Below the pieces are notes generated by a model that saw nothing but the letters and a program-made list of their open reading frames with translations, did not search any database and was not told the DNA's origin. Shown in pieces: positions 8,892 through 17,400 of a stretch of 64,000 nt of DNA. How positions within the stretch are numbered: the stretch's first letter is position 1; each line of letters starts with the position of its first letter. The translations under genes were made by a program, and so were the position numbers. Source of the stretch: Spirochaetia bacterium (GTDB lineage: Bacteria > Spirochaetota > Spirochaetia > Treponematales > Treponemataceae); NCBI GenBank assembly GCA_022768865.1, contig JALELH010000024.1, forward strand, positions 1-64,000, written 5' to 3'.

Positions 8892-9115
8892 TGCAGAAAA
8901 AAAACGTTACTGAATTTGAGATTTTTTGTATAGAAAACGTAGCCCAAAAACTTGGTATTGCAGGGAACGAAGCATATAACCTGTTATCAGAAAAGTCGCA
9001 TATTCTTGATGAATATATTATTCCAAATTATGAAGTTCTTCATACTCAAAGTAAAGACTATATTGTAAACGACATTATTGAATGTATGGTTCAACATGGC
9101 GTCTGGAGGAAATAA
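8891..9115 (+). CDS. DUF3791-type small protein (first of two)
   Basis: A 74-residue helical protein. The pattern F-E-I-F-C-I-E-N-V-A-Q-K-L-G-I-A-G-N-E-A-Y-N-L-L then D-E-Y-I-I-P-N-Y-E-V-L-H-T-Q matches DUF3791 proteins, which are usually encoded next to DUF3990 proteins. The start overlaps the stop of the preceding short ORF by one base, and the DUF3990 gene begins one base after its stop. Function is unknown. By context it may be an antitoxin or partner for the DUF3990 product. Confidence 0.7.
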   Translation: MQKKNVTEFEIFCIENVAQKLGIAGNEAYNLLSEKSHILDEYIIPNYEVLHTQSKDYIVNDIIECMVQHGVWRK

Positions 9116-9116
9116 A

Positions 9117-9591
9117 ATGACAGTTTATCACGGTTCCTCTATAGAAGTAAAAAATCCATATGTAATTCATTCAAGAAACAATGTTGATTTTGGCAAAGGA
9201 TTTTATATAACTCCAATAAAAAGTCAGGCAGAAAAATGGGCAGAACGATATAAATTAAAATCAGGCAAGGGTATTGTTTCTTTATACAACATAAATCTTG
9301 ATAAAATAAAAGCAGAATGCAAAGTCCTTGAATTTGAAGGTTACACGGAACAATGGCTTGACTTTATCGTAAAATGCAGGAACGGGGAAAACAGTCCTTA
9401 TGACGTAATAATCGGGGGGTGTTGCAAACGATAAAGTTTTTAACACAATCGAATTATTTTTTGACAACTTGATTGATAAATCAGAAGCAATAAAAAGACT
9501 TAAATACGAAAAACCTAATCTTCAAATATGCATTACAAGGCAGGAAGTTTTAGATAACTATTTAACGTTTGTAAAAAGTGAGGAAGTCTAA
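9117..9591 (+). pseudogene. DUF3990 protein, frameshifted at a G6 run
   Basis: The frame from 9117 encodes T-V-Y-H-G-S-S near its start and D-F-G-K-G-F-Y-I-T near residue 23. These are typical of DUF3990, whose fold resembles ADP-ribosyltransferase/toxin proteins. At G6 (9414-9419) the reading frame breaks and stops at 9434. With one G fewer, translation continues as I-I-G-G-V-A-N-D-K-V-F-N-T to a TAA at 9589-9591 that overlaps the next start. A normal-length protein of ~157 residues would result. The start at 9117, behind GGAGGA, is preferred over an in-frame ATG at 9078 that lies inside the previous gene. This may be decay, phase variation or a sequencing slip. Confidence 0.7.
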
Positions 9592-9797
9592 TGCAGGCAA
9601 ACCAGATTTTATTGCAAAAAAAATACGCAAGAGTTGTTGAAGAATATGCTGTTCTTAGCGGCAGGACGTTACGGGAGTCTTTATCTGTTTTTTATTCTTC
9701 GCCTTTGTATAAAGAAATAAGCAGCGGTATTTCTGACATGCACTGCAGAAGCGACAAATACCTTGCAGAAGAATTATTGCAAAATAGCAGCATGTAA
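9591..9797 (+). CDS. DUF3791-type small protein (second)
   Basis: A 68-residue protein with the pattern K-K-Y-A-R-V-V-E-E-Y-A...S-G-R-T-L-R-E-S-L-S-V-F-Y-x-S-x-L-Y-K-E-I-S-S-G-I-S-D-M-H-C-R-S-D-K-Y-L-A-E-E-L, a common form of DUF3791. Its ATG overlaps the stop of the restored DUF3990 frame (TAATG), which argues that the intact three-gene cassette was translationally coupled. Function unknown; possibly part of a toxin-antitoxin-like unit. Confidence 0.7.
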   Translation: MQANQILLQKKYARVVEEYAVLSGRTLRESLSVFYSSPLYKEISSGISDMHCRSDKYLAEELLQNSSM

Positions 9798-9892
9798 AGC
9801 TCAAGAAAAAAATGATAGTGCCAAAGAATGTTTGCAATTTCATTGAAAAATCTGCCTTATAAATTGTCTGTTATGCATAGAACTATGCGCAC

Positions 9893-10114
9893 GCTGCTGA
9901 CAGTACCTGCAGCATAATGCGGATAGCACCTACAGCATGTTGCGGATAGCACCTACGGCATAATGCGGATAGTACCTACAGCATGTTGCGGATAGTCCTA
10001 CAGTATAATGCTGACAGTACCTGCAGTATGATGCTGATAGTCCATCAGTATGATGTTGATAGTCCTAGAGCATTCTGAAAATAGTCTATAGAGATTCTGA
10101 TAATAGTCCATGCA
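9893..10114 (+). repeat. Degenerate tandem array of ten 22-23 bp units
   Basis: Ten consecutive units of 19 (first, partial), 23, 23, 23, 22, 23, 22, 22, 23 and 22 bases can be laid end to end. The core is approximately G-C-A-T-R-A-T-G-C-K-G-A-T-A-G-Y-A-C-C-T-A-C-A. Units 2-5 (9912-10002) are nearly identical and alternate GCATAATGC with GCATGTTGC; units 6-10 drift progressively. There are no unique spacers, so it is not a CRISPR. It carries no open frame I can support. It sits between the DUF3791 cassette and the HNH gene. The function is unknown; a two-helical-turn period suggests repeated protein binding or simple slippage growth. Confidence 0.8.
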
Positions 10115-10226
10115 GGTTCATTCCGTGGACGATGGGCATTACGCTGAAAGACGATGGCGGTTATGTACGTAGGCGGGAATTCTTTTTTTTGTTTCAAAAT
10201 TCAGCATAAAAGATTATAATAAGGCC

Positions 10227-11264
10227 ATGTCACAGACAAGATGGAATTCAGACAGCAATAGTGTACCCTTCCGCCCGATAGCAGAAGACGACGTCATAGC
10301 AATGGTAAACAAAGCTTTGTCTGGAAATTCCCATCATACAACAACGTATAAATATGCCTTTTTTAAGTCCCTGATAGACAATGTTTTTAATGTAGACCTT
10401 GATACGGACTTTCTTTCCTATGACAATATTGCGTCGCGGTTTACAGAAATTTACTGGAATCTTGTGTTGAATTATCACTTGCGCCAGGAAATCAAAACAT
10501 CCCGGCATGAATTTACAAGCGTTGAAAAGGAACTGTTTGCATTCTGTGATAAGTATGGATTCTGCTATAAAGAAAAAATGAGCATTTTTCCGTTTGAAAG
10601 CCTAAAGCCAGATTTGCAGCTTGAAATTATAAAAAATGTAAAGAAGCAGATGATGAAAAATGTTGTAGCAGCCTTTTGCGGAGATACTGACGATCAGTTC
10701 TATCATTTTAATAAAAAAGATAAATCCGACGGAATAACTTTAAACCATGATGTTTTTGTTGCGCTTGTAAAATACAAATCAGTTTTTGAAAAGCAGAATT
10801 ATTATGAATGGATAAAGTATCTGGAAAAGGCAAACCTTGAAGAAGATTCCTATGCCCTTGCAAATAAGCTGGATGCATCTACAGAAAGGCAGAACTTAAA
10901 CCCTTACAGAGTCATACTGAAGGACTTTAACCAGACCAGATGTTTTTATTGCGGTCGTATGCTTAAAGAAGACAATAAAAGTACTCCTGTAGACCATTTT
11001 ATTCCATGGTCTTTTGTAAAGGATGATAAGCTTTGGAACTTTGTTTTAGCGTGCCCTTATTGCAACAGTGCTAAATCCAACATTCTGCCTGCACGCAGTT
11101 ATTTTAGCGCGATTAAAGAACGGAATGCCAGATTGTGCAATGTGGATTTGCCTATGGTAAGGCAGGATTTTAAATCCTACTCATATTTTAAGCTGGAAGA
11201 AATGTGGCATTCTGCCGTGTTCAACGGTTTTGAAGAAGGCTGGTCCGCAAAAGTGATGTTGTAG
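10227..11264 (+). CDS. HNH endonuclease domain protein
   Basis: A 345-residue protein with a C-terminal HNH nuclease: zinc pair C-F-Y-C-G (~239-242), catalytic D-H-F-I-P-W-S (~256-262), and second pair C-P-Y-C-N (~275-279) followed by K-S-N-I-L-P. The N-terminal ~230 residues are mostly helical and unrecognised, and may sense a target. This HNH type is common in standalone phage-defence genes. It lies at the left border of the defence operon but is separated from it by the invertible segment. It could be an independent defence gene or the operon's effector. The start follows AAGGCC with weak ribosome-site match. Confidence 0.8.
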   Translation: MSQTRWNSDSNSVPFRPIAEDDVIAMVNKALSGNSHHTTTYKYAFFKSLIDNVFNVDLDTDFLSYDNIASRFTEIYWNLVLNYHLRQEIKTSRHEFTSVEKELFAFCDKYGFCYKEKMSIFPFESLKPDLQLEIIKNVKKQMMKNVVAAFCGDTDDQFYHFNKKDKSDGITLNHDVFVALVKYKSVFEKQNYYEWIKYLEKANLEEDSYALANKLDASTERQNLNPYRVILKDFNQTRCFYCGRMLKEDNKSTPVDHFIPWSFVKDDKLWNFVLACPYCNSAKSNILPARSYFSAIKERNARLCNVDLPMVRQDFKSYSYFKLEEMWHSAVFNGFEEGWSAKVML

Positions 11265-11290
11265 TCTGCAGCTGATACGGGAGTATATTT

Positions 11291-11593
11291 ATGGTTGATT
11301 CAGATACTTTAAAAGAATTACTTAATGACTATAAAAAATTATTCAAGGAAGATTATATTGTCTACGATGTGTTTAATTGTGATGAAGAACTTGTTGACTG
11401 CATAAAAAACAAAAAAAAACAGAAAAAACAGGATAGGCCATCTCATGAAGAAATTGAAGAATTAAGGAAAAGATACAAAGAAAAATTTGGGGTTGAATGT
11501 TATTATGGAGATTATTACAGAAGAGGTGCCTTTTACTGTAAATATTACATTCTTAACGAGTTGAGAAAAAGTGAAGCAACGTTAAGGATATAG
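11291..11593 (+). CDS. Small charged hypothetical protein
   Basis: A 100-residue protein I do not recognise. It has a lysine/glutamate-rich middle (K-N-K-K-K-Q-K-K-Q-D-R-P-S-H-E-E-I-E-E-L-R-K-R-Y) followed by an aromatic patch (C-Y-Y-G-D-Y-Y-R-R-G-A-F-Y-C-K-Y-Y). The start follows GGGAGT 26 bases after the HNH gene, so the two may be co-transcribed. If the invertible promoter at 11783-11811 fires in the sequenced orientation, its transcript would run antisense across this gene. Confidence 0.5.
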   Translation: MVDSDTLKELLNDYKKLFKEDYIVYDVFNCDEELVDCIKNKKKQKKQDRPSHEEIEELRKRYKEKFGVECYYGDYYRRGAFYCKYYILNELRKSEATLRI

Positions 11594-11603
11594 TTAACCA
11601 ACG

Positions 11604-11756
11604 TTAGGAAAGATGATTAGATAAACAAGAAAAGTGAAGGATGTTCTCACCAAAAGGCAAAAATATTAAATTAAATAAAAAATAGTGATACAAAAAAGGT
11701 TCGTTTTTAGTAGCACTTTGATTTGTATTTTCTTTATGATTTTCCTGCAAATTCAT
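11604..11756 (-). CDS. 50-codon ORF driven by the invertible promoter in the sequenced (OFF) orientation
   Basis: On the minus strand an ATG at 11754-11756, preceded by GGAAAGAG, opens a 50-codon frame. Its first 19 codons (M-N-L-Q-E-N-H-K...S-A-T-K-N-E) lie inside the invertible segment. After the left repeat it runs into unrelated sequence and stops at TAA 11604-11606. I read it as the detached start of the operon's first gene joined to a dead-end tail, not as a functional gene. Confidence 0.35.
   Translation of the reverse strand: MNLQENHKENTNQSATKNEPFLYHYFLFNLIFLPFGENILHFSCLSNHLS
11699..11715 (+). repeat. Left 17-bp inverted repeat of the inverton
   Basis: GTTCGTTTTTAGTAGCA, perfect over 17 bases to the reverse complement of 11873-11889. 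The match does not extend in either direction, which is typical of a site-specific recombination half-site. Confidence 0.85.
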
Positions 11757-11782
11757 ACTCTTTCCATTAAAATGATAGAATT

Positions 11783-11811
11783 ATTGTAGCACAAATAAGC
11801 ATTTTAAGCAA
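11783..11811 (-). promoter_or_regulatory. Promoter inside the invertible segment, pointing away from the operon
   Basis: On the minus strand, TTGCTT (11811-11806), a 17-base spacer and TACAAT (11788-11783) preceded by TG-C form an extended -10 promoter. About 27 bases after the -10 comes the ATG at 11756-11754 behind GGAAAGAG. As sequenced it reads leftward toward the HNH gene; after inversion it would read into the defence operon. Confidence 0.65.
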
Positions 11812-11872
11812 AAATAATCAGTTTTTGTTAATGATTTTTCCTAAACATATGGTTACTTAAAATATAAAAGCC

Positions 11873-11889
11873 TGCTACTAAAAACGAAC
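11873..11889 (-). repeat. Right 17-bp inverted repeat of the inverton
   Basis: TGCTACTAAAAACGAAC, the exact inverse of 11699-11715. It lies in the reading frame of the downstream gene (A-T-K-N-E), so inversion keeps the frame whichever repeat copy supplies it. Confidence 0.85.
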
Positions 11890-11939
11890 GTTTAAAGTGT
11901 CATACTTGTTATAAGGACTTTTCTGCTTCAGTTGTATTT

Positions 11940-13571
11940 TTGTGCCCAGACTGTAATGTTCCTGTAATTCAAGAAAAAAACGAAAACGGTAATTTCTGCC
12001 CGGAATGTAAAAGCAAGCTTACGTATCTGGCATCAGATTTGCGGCCTGTTTATCCTAAAGAAAGGCTGCTTTTTGAATTGATTAAAAAAGTCCCGTTGAA
12101 ATATATAGACGATTCTGTATGGTGTTCAAACAATAAATATTACATAAACGGTAAGGTTCAGAATTTATCAAATACAGAACTTGAAAAAGCTGACATAGAA
12201 GAAATTATTGACGGTTTGGAAAAATATAAAATTCAAAATGAAAAGAATAATTTTGATTTTTATATTAGAAAATTTTGCAAGGTAAACAAAAACAGGTTAG
12301 ATGAAATAACGGATGAAGCATTTTCTTTTGTAAAGGAAGTTGCAGATTCTGTAAATAACGAAAACCTTGTAATTTCATTCAGCGGTGGAAAAGATTCAAC
12401 TGTCACGGCGGATGTTGTTACAAAGGCGCTGAGCAATCCAAGTATAGTTCATATTTTCGGTAACACAACACTTGAATTTGAAACAACTTTAGAATATGCA
12501 GAACGTTACAAGAAAAATCATCCCTACGCAATTTTCATGACTGCAAAAAATGAAGACCAAACCTTTATGAAAGTTGCAGAAGATATTGGACCGCCTGCAA
12601 GAATGATGCGGTGGTGCTGTTCCATGTTTAAAACCGGTCCCATTTCAAGAATACAGAATAATTTATTTGGAACAGAACGAATAACGACTTTTTACGGAAT
12701 AAGAAAAGTAGAATCAGTTTCTCGAAGCAAATATAACAGAATCCAAAAAGGCGGAGAGGATGTAAAAATCCAAAAGCAGACAGTTGCTTCTCCAATTTTC
12801 TTTTGGAAAGACTGCGACATTTGGCTTTATTTGACTTCAAACGATGTTGATTTTAATGATGCTTATAAACTTGGTTATGACCGTGTAGGATGCTGGTGCT
12901 GCCCGAACAACAACAGCCGTGCTCAGTTTTTGGCTCAAATCTATATGAAAGATAAATATAAAGCCTGGAGAGAATTCCTGATTTCCTTTGCAAAAAAGGT
13001 TGGCAAGCCAGACCCTGAAGTTTACGTAGACAGCGGAAAATGGAAAGCACGGCAAGGCGGCAATGGATTAAAATCCAGCGAAGACGTAAAGATTAAATTT
13101 ACAAACTGCACAACAGAAGAACACGCTAAGATTTACAGGATAAATAAAAGATGTGATGAAAGCTTTACAAACCTTTTTGTACCGTTTGGAAAAGTTTCTA
13201 AAGAATTGGGACAGAAGATAATAAATGAAACATTGGTTTTAGATGTAAAAACAAACGTGCCGATTATTTCAATTCAGCCCTTTGCAAAAAATGATTTTGA
13301 TTTTGCTGTAAAAGTAAAAACAATGAATGCAAGTGACCACGAAGATTTACAGCGGCGGATTGGCTATCAGGTGCGAAAATTCAATTCATGCAGACAATGC
13401 TTAAAATGTGAAGCTCTTTGCACAAAAGGAGCAATTTCCATTATAGGAAATTCATATTTTATTGATGAAACAAAATGTATCCATTGCAAAATGTGTGTTT
13501 CTCAAAAGTATTTAACAGGCGGATGCATGATGGATAAATATTTAAAAACGAAGGCAGAAGAAAATGACTGA
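11940..13571 (+). CDS. DndC-like PAPS-reductase/ATP-pyrophosphatase enzyme with zinc-ribbon N-terminus and ferredoxin C-terminus
   Basis: Likely the sulfur-insertion enzyme of a DNA phosphorothioation-type system. Visible parts: zinc-ribbon cysteines (C-P-D-C, C-P-E-C), PP-loop S-G-G-K-D-S at residues ~148-153, R-W-C-C-S-M-F-K and G-C-W-C-C-P cysteine motifs, and a C-terminal 4Fe-4S region (C-R-Q-C-L-K-C-E-A-L-C; C-I-H-C-K-M-C). TTG at 11940 is only the first in-frame start-like codon and has no ribosome site. The open frame extends back to 11868 and encodes a further C-H-T-C pair, so the true start lies on the invertible segment (11699-11889) in its opposite orientation. It is the first of nine tightly packed genes, overlapping the DUF4007 gene by 8 bases. 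Confidence 0.85.
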   Translation: MCPDCNVPVIQEKNENGNFCPECKSKLTYLASDLRPVYPKERLLFELIKKVPLKYIDDSVWCSNNKYYINGKVQNLSNTELEKADIEEIIDGLEKYKIQNEKNNFDFYIRKFCKVNKNRLDEITDEAFSFVKEVADSVNNENLVISFSGGKDSTVTADVVTKALSNPSIVHIFGNTTLEFETTLEYAERYKKNHPYAIFMTAKNEDQTFMKVAEDIGPPARMMRWCCSMFKTGPISRIQNNLFGTERITTFYGIRKVESVSRSKYNRIQKGGEDVKIQKQTVASPIFFWKDCDIWLYLTSNDVDFNDAYKLGYDRVGCWCCPNNNSRAQFLAQIYMKDKYKAWREFLISFAKKVGKPDPEVYVDSGKWKARQGGNGLKSSEDVKIKFTNCTTEEHAKIYRINKRCDESFTNLFVPFGKVSKELGQKIINETLVLDVKTNVPIISIQPFAKNDFDFAVKVKTMNASDHEDLQRRIGYQVRKFNSCRQCLKCEALCTKGAISIIGNSYFIDETKCIHCKMCVSQKYLTGGCMMDKYLKTKAEEND

Positions 13572-14475
13572 AACAGAAAAAAATAAAGAATTAAAATTCC
13601 GCGCTCATGAAAGCTTTTACATCCGTAAAGGCTGGCTTTCTAAGGGAATGAAAAACGTTGCAAAGAAAAATGATTTATTCATTGATAAAAATGTTCCGGC
13701 TACAGTTTCTCTTGGACTTGGAACTAATATGGTTAAATCCTTAAAATATTGGCTTGGCGTTACAGGCTTAATAGAAAAAGATACAAAGAAAGGATGCGTA
13801 AAGCTTTCTGACTTTGGAAAAACACTTTTTGAAAATGACAAATATCTGGAAGAAATGGGAACAATACAGCTTTTGCAATATAAGCTGGCATCTAATTTTT
13901 GCGAAGCTACTTCCTGGTTTTACTTTTTCAATGAATTTAATTTTATTGAATTTACAAAAGAAGATTTTATTCTGGAAATCAGAAAATTCATTTCAGAAAA
14001 GTCTGCCAAAGAAATTCAGGATTCCTCTTTAGCAAGTGACTTTGAATGCATTATCAATACTTATCTTTCTAAACATAAAACTACGGAAGAAGAAATTGAT
14101 CCGGAAAATAATATTTCCTGCCCGTTGGCAGAACTGAATTTAATTTCTGTCGCCCATAAGAAAAACGGTATTACAACTTATAAAAAAACTTCATCGTCAT
14201 CTTTAAGTTTTAATAAATGGATAATTCTTGCAATTATCTGTGACAATGCAAAAGGAAAGCTTGAAATATCCATAGATGATTTGCTCAATGCCCAATGCAA
14301 TATAGGAAAATGCTTTAATTTGGATTCAATTTTGCTGCTTGATATTTTACAGAATATCGAAAAGTCCGGCGAATTAAAAATAATAAGGACAGCTGGTCTT
14401 GATGTAATTCAGCTAACGAAATTATTTTCTTTTGAAGACTGTGTTCAGAATTTCTACAAGGAATTGAATAAATGA
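13564..14475 (+). CDS. DUF4007 family protein
   Basis: A 303-residue protein with the DUF4007 opening F-R-A-H-E-S-F-Y-I-R-K-G-W-L-S-K-G-M (residues ~12-28), a winged-helix-like region with L-G-x-G-T-N-M-V-K-S-L-K-Y-W-L, and A-T-S-W-F-Y-F-F-N-E-F-N near 115. DUF4007 proteins are commonly encoded beside PAPS-reductase-like genes in defence islands. They probably bind DNA or act as adaptors, but the function is not established. It overlaps the preceding gene by 8 bases and the following ATPase gene by 4, so translation is coupled. A shorter relative with the same mid-domain pattern is encoded at 27787-28605. Confidence 0.85.
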   Translation: MTETEKNKELKFRAHESFYIRKGWLSKGMKNVAKKNDLFIDKNVPATVSLGLGTNMVKSLKYWLGVTGLIEKDTKKGCVKLSDFGKTLFENDKYLEEMGTIQLLQYKLASNFCEATSWFYFFNEFNFIEFTKEDFILEIRKFISEKSAKEIQDSSLASDFECIINTYLSKHKTTEEEIDPENNISCPLAELNLISVAHKKNGITTYKKTSSSSLSFNKWIILAIICDNAKGKLEISIDDLLNAQCNIGKCFNLDSILLLDILQNIEKSGELKIIRTAGLDVIQLTKLFSFEDCVQNFYKELNK

Positions 14476-17400
14476 ATGAAATGATAAAAATAGAAGATGG
14501 CTTTCAATACTCTGTAAACATTGCATACGATTTGCAAAACAAAAAGAAGTTGCAGTCGTTTATTCCCACACACGATGCACTTAAATTTATAGAAGAAATC
14601 CTGTTAAGCACAAAATCAGATTCAACGGAAAGGGCGCGTGTTTTAGTCGGTGCATACGGAAAGGGAAAATCTCATCTTGTCTTGACGGTTTTAAATTTAT
14701 TAAAGGACGAACCTTTGGAAAAGTTTCCTAAATTAAAAAAGGAAATTGAAAAAGACAATAAGTTAAAGGCTTTGATTCAAAATTATTCTGAAAGCAAATG
14801 TAAGCTGCTGCCTGTTTTAATAACAGGAACTTCTTCCAGTGTAAGCCAGAATTTTTTGAATGCATTGGAAAAAACTCTTTTACAAAACAAGTTAGACAAT
14901 CTGATGCCTGAAACTAATTTTAAGTCTGCAATTCAGACAATTCTACGCTGGCAGAAAAAATACCCTAAAACACTTTTACAGTTTGAAGAACAAATTGGAA
15001 AAAAGGCAGAAACCATAATTGAAAAACTTCAGGATTATAATAACAAGACTTATGAACAGTTTTTGAAGATTTATCCTGAACTGACTTCCGGTGGCAAGTT
15101 TAACCCTTTTGGTTCTTTTGATGTTGTAGAAATTTTTGAAAGTGTTATAAAAAGTCTTAAAGAAAAAACTGAATATACAGGCATTTATGTTGTTTATGAT
15201 GAGTTTTCAAAATATCTTGAAACAAATATTGCTGAAGCCACAATCAGCGATACAAAAATGCTTCAGGATTTTGCAGAAAAATGTAACCGTTCCGGAAAAG
15301 AGCAGCTTCATTTAATGCTTATTTGCCATAAAGAAATCAGCAATTACATTGATAAATTGCCAAAGCAGAAAATTGACGGCTGGCGTGGTATAAGCGAAAG
15401 ATTTTTGCATGTTCGATTGAATAATAATTTTTCACAAACTTATGAAGTCATTCAAAATGTAATCATTAAAGATGAAAAGTTATGGAATGAATTTGCCAAA
15501 AAAAACGAAGAAAAGTTTCAAGGTCTTATTTCAAAAGAAACGGTATCTTTGTTTAATGAATTTTCTAAGGAACAAATAAAACAATTGCTTGAAGGATGCT
15601 ATCCTCTTCATCCTGTTTCAATCTATATTCTTCCACGTCTTTCTGAAAAGATTGCACAAAACGAAAGAACTCTGTTTACCTTTTTGTCTTCAAAATCTGC
15701 AAATGGTCTTGAAAAGTTTTTACAGAAACATAATCAGGATAAATTTAATTTATTAACTCCGGATGTTTTGTATGACTATTTTGAACCTTTATTTCAAAAA
15801 GAAATTTATTCTGATGAATTATATAAAACCTATATTTTGACTTCAAAAATACTGGAAAAGATTTGTGATAACAGTCTTGGTTCAAAGATTATAAAGACAA
15901 TTTCTTTAATCTATATTCTTCAGATATTTGAAAAACTTACTCCATCAAAAAATACGATTATTGAATCTTTCCGCTTTGACTATTCAAGAGAAGAGGTTGA
16001 AAAGGCGTTAGATAGTCTTGTAAAAAATGAATGCCTTGTTTATTTAAAGCGCAGCAATAATTTTTATTCATTAAAGCAAAGTTCCGGTGTTGACATTACA
16101 GCAGAAATTCAAAAAAGAATTCAAAAGAATTCTCATAACTTTTCTTTAAAACAGACGCTGAATCAATGCAATTTTAACAAATTTCTTTATCCGCTACGCT
16201 ATAATGATGAAAACGAAATAACCCGTTATTTTTCATTCAGTTTTATTGCCCAGGATGAAATTAAAGAAGACACAAACTGGACTATAAAAAGTGAAAATAT
16301 AAAAGCCGACGGTGTTATTTATGCAGTTTTGTTAAAGACTAAAAATTCCAGAAAAGAAGTTTTAGATTCCTTGACTAAAAACAGTTATTCTTCAAAATGT
16401 GTTTTTATTCTACCCAAGAAATTTGCAGAAATAGAAAAAATAGCACAGGAATTGAATGCCGTTGCTGAGTTAAAATCTGAATGCCAGCAGGATTCTGTTT
16501 TACAGAATGAATATGAAATTATTTATGACGATTTAATGGAAGTTATTGATAATTTTGTTTCTATCTATACGCAAAGCCAGAATGCTAATGCAGATTACTT
16601 TTATAATGGCGAAATTAAAATCATAAAAAGAAAGTCTGATGTTTCAGAACTGCTTTCTGATATTTGTGATAAGTTTTATTCAAAAACACCAGTAATTGTA
16701 AACGAGGCATTGAATAAAAATATTATAACAAGCATGTCCCTTCGTTCCAGAAATAAAATTGTTGCAGAACTTTTAAAGACAAACCTTCAGAAGCAGCTGG
16801 GTATTACTTCAAGTCAGGAACTTTCTGTCATGCAAAGCGTTTTGTATAAAACTCAAATCCTTTGTGATGATGAAAAATCAGATTGTGCAAAAATAAATTT
16901 GATTCCAGCTGATAAAAAAGTATCTTTCTGTTTGGATTTAATTAAGAATTATTTTACTAGTATAAAACAAGGCAAGCAAAAAAGTTTTGAACTTCTTTAT
17001 AAAGATTTGACTTCTGATAAAAATGGCATCGGAATGCGTAAAGGAATCATTCCGTTGCTTATTGCATGTGTTATTCATGAATATAAAAAGCAGATTATTT
17101 TTTATCATCATGCAGAACAGGTTTTGCTTTCTGTTGAGCTGCTTAATAAAATAAATGAAACCCCTGAAGAATATTCTGCAGGCTTTATGGACTGGTCTAA
17201 AAATGAAGAAGATTTTGTAAATGATCTGGCTTTGATTTTTGAACAATACATAAATGACAGCGAAAAAAATAATTCCTATGACTTTGTATTTAATGCAATG
17301 CGCCGTTGGTATGTTTCTTTGCCTAAATTTACTAAAGAAACTCGGCTTTCATACTGTAATTCAGAAATACCACTAGTTTACAAAGCATTCTTAAAAGATT

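Larger units (their letters stand above)
11699..11889. other. Putative invertible promoter/start-codon segment (inverton) controlling the defence operon
   Basis: A 17-bp perfect inverted repeat, GTTCGTTTTTAGTAGCA at 11699-11715 and its reverse complement at 11873-11889, bounds a 191-bp AT-rich segment. On the minus strand the segment carries an extended -10 promoter (11783-11811), a ribosome site and an ATG (11754-11756). If the segment is inverted between the repeats, that ATG reads 19 codons through the repeat and continues in frame into the sequence at 11890 onward (R-L-K-C-H-T-C-Y-K), restoring a complete zinc ribbon at the N-terminus of the DndC-like gene. In the sequenced orientation the operon's first gene has no good start. 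No recombinase gene is visible in the window; it would have to act from elsewhere. Confidence 0.85.

Noticed and set aside
9078-9434. Earlier start at 9078 for the DUF3990 gene
   Set aside because: It lies inside the DUF3791 gene and lacks a ribosome site; ATG 9117 has GGAGGA just upstream.
9893-10114. CRISPR array
   Set aside because: Units abut directly with no unique spacers, the unit drifts steadily, and there are no cas genes.
11699-11889. Simple MITE insertion truncating the DndC-like gene
   Set aside because: A MITE would not explain a minus-strand promoter, ribosome site and ATG that join the downstream frame exactly after inversion. Nor is a target-site duplication visible.
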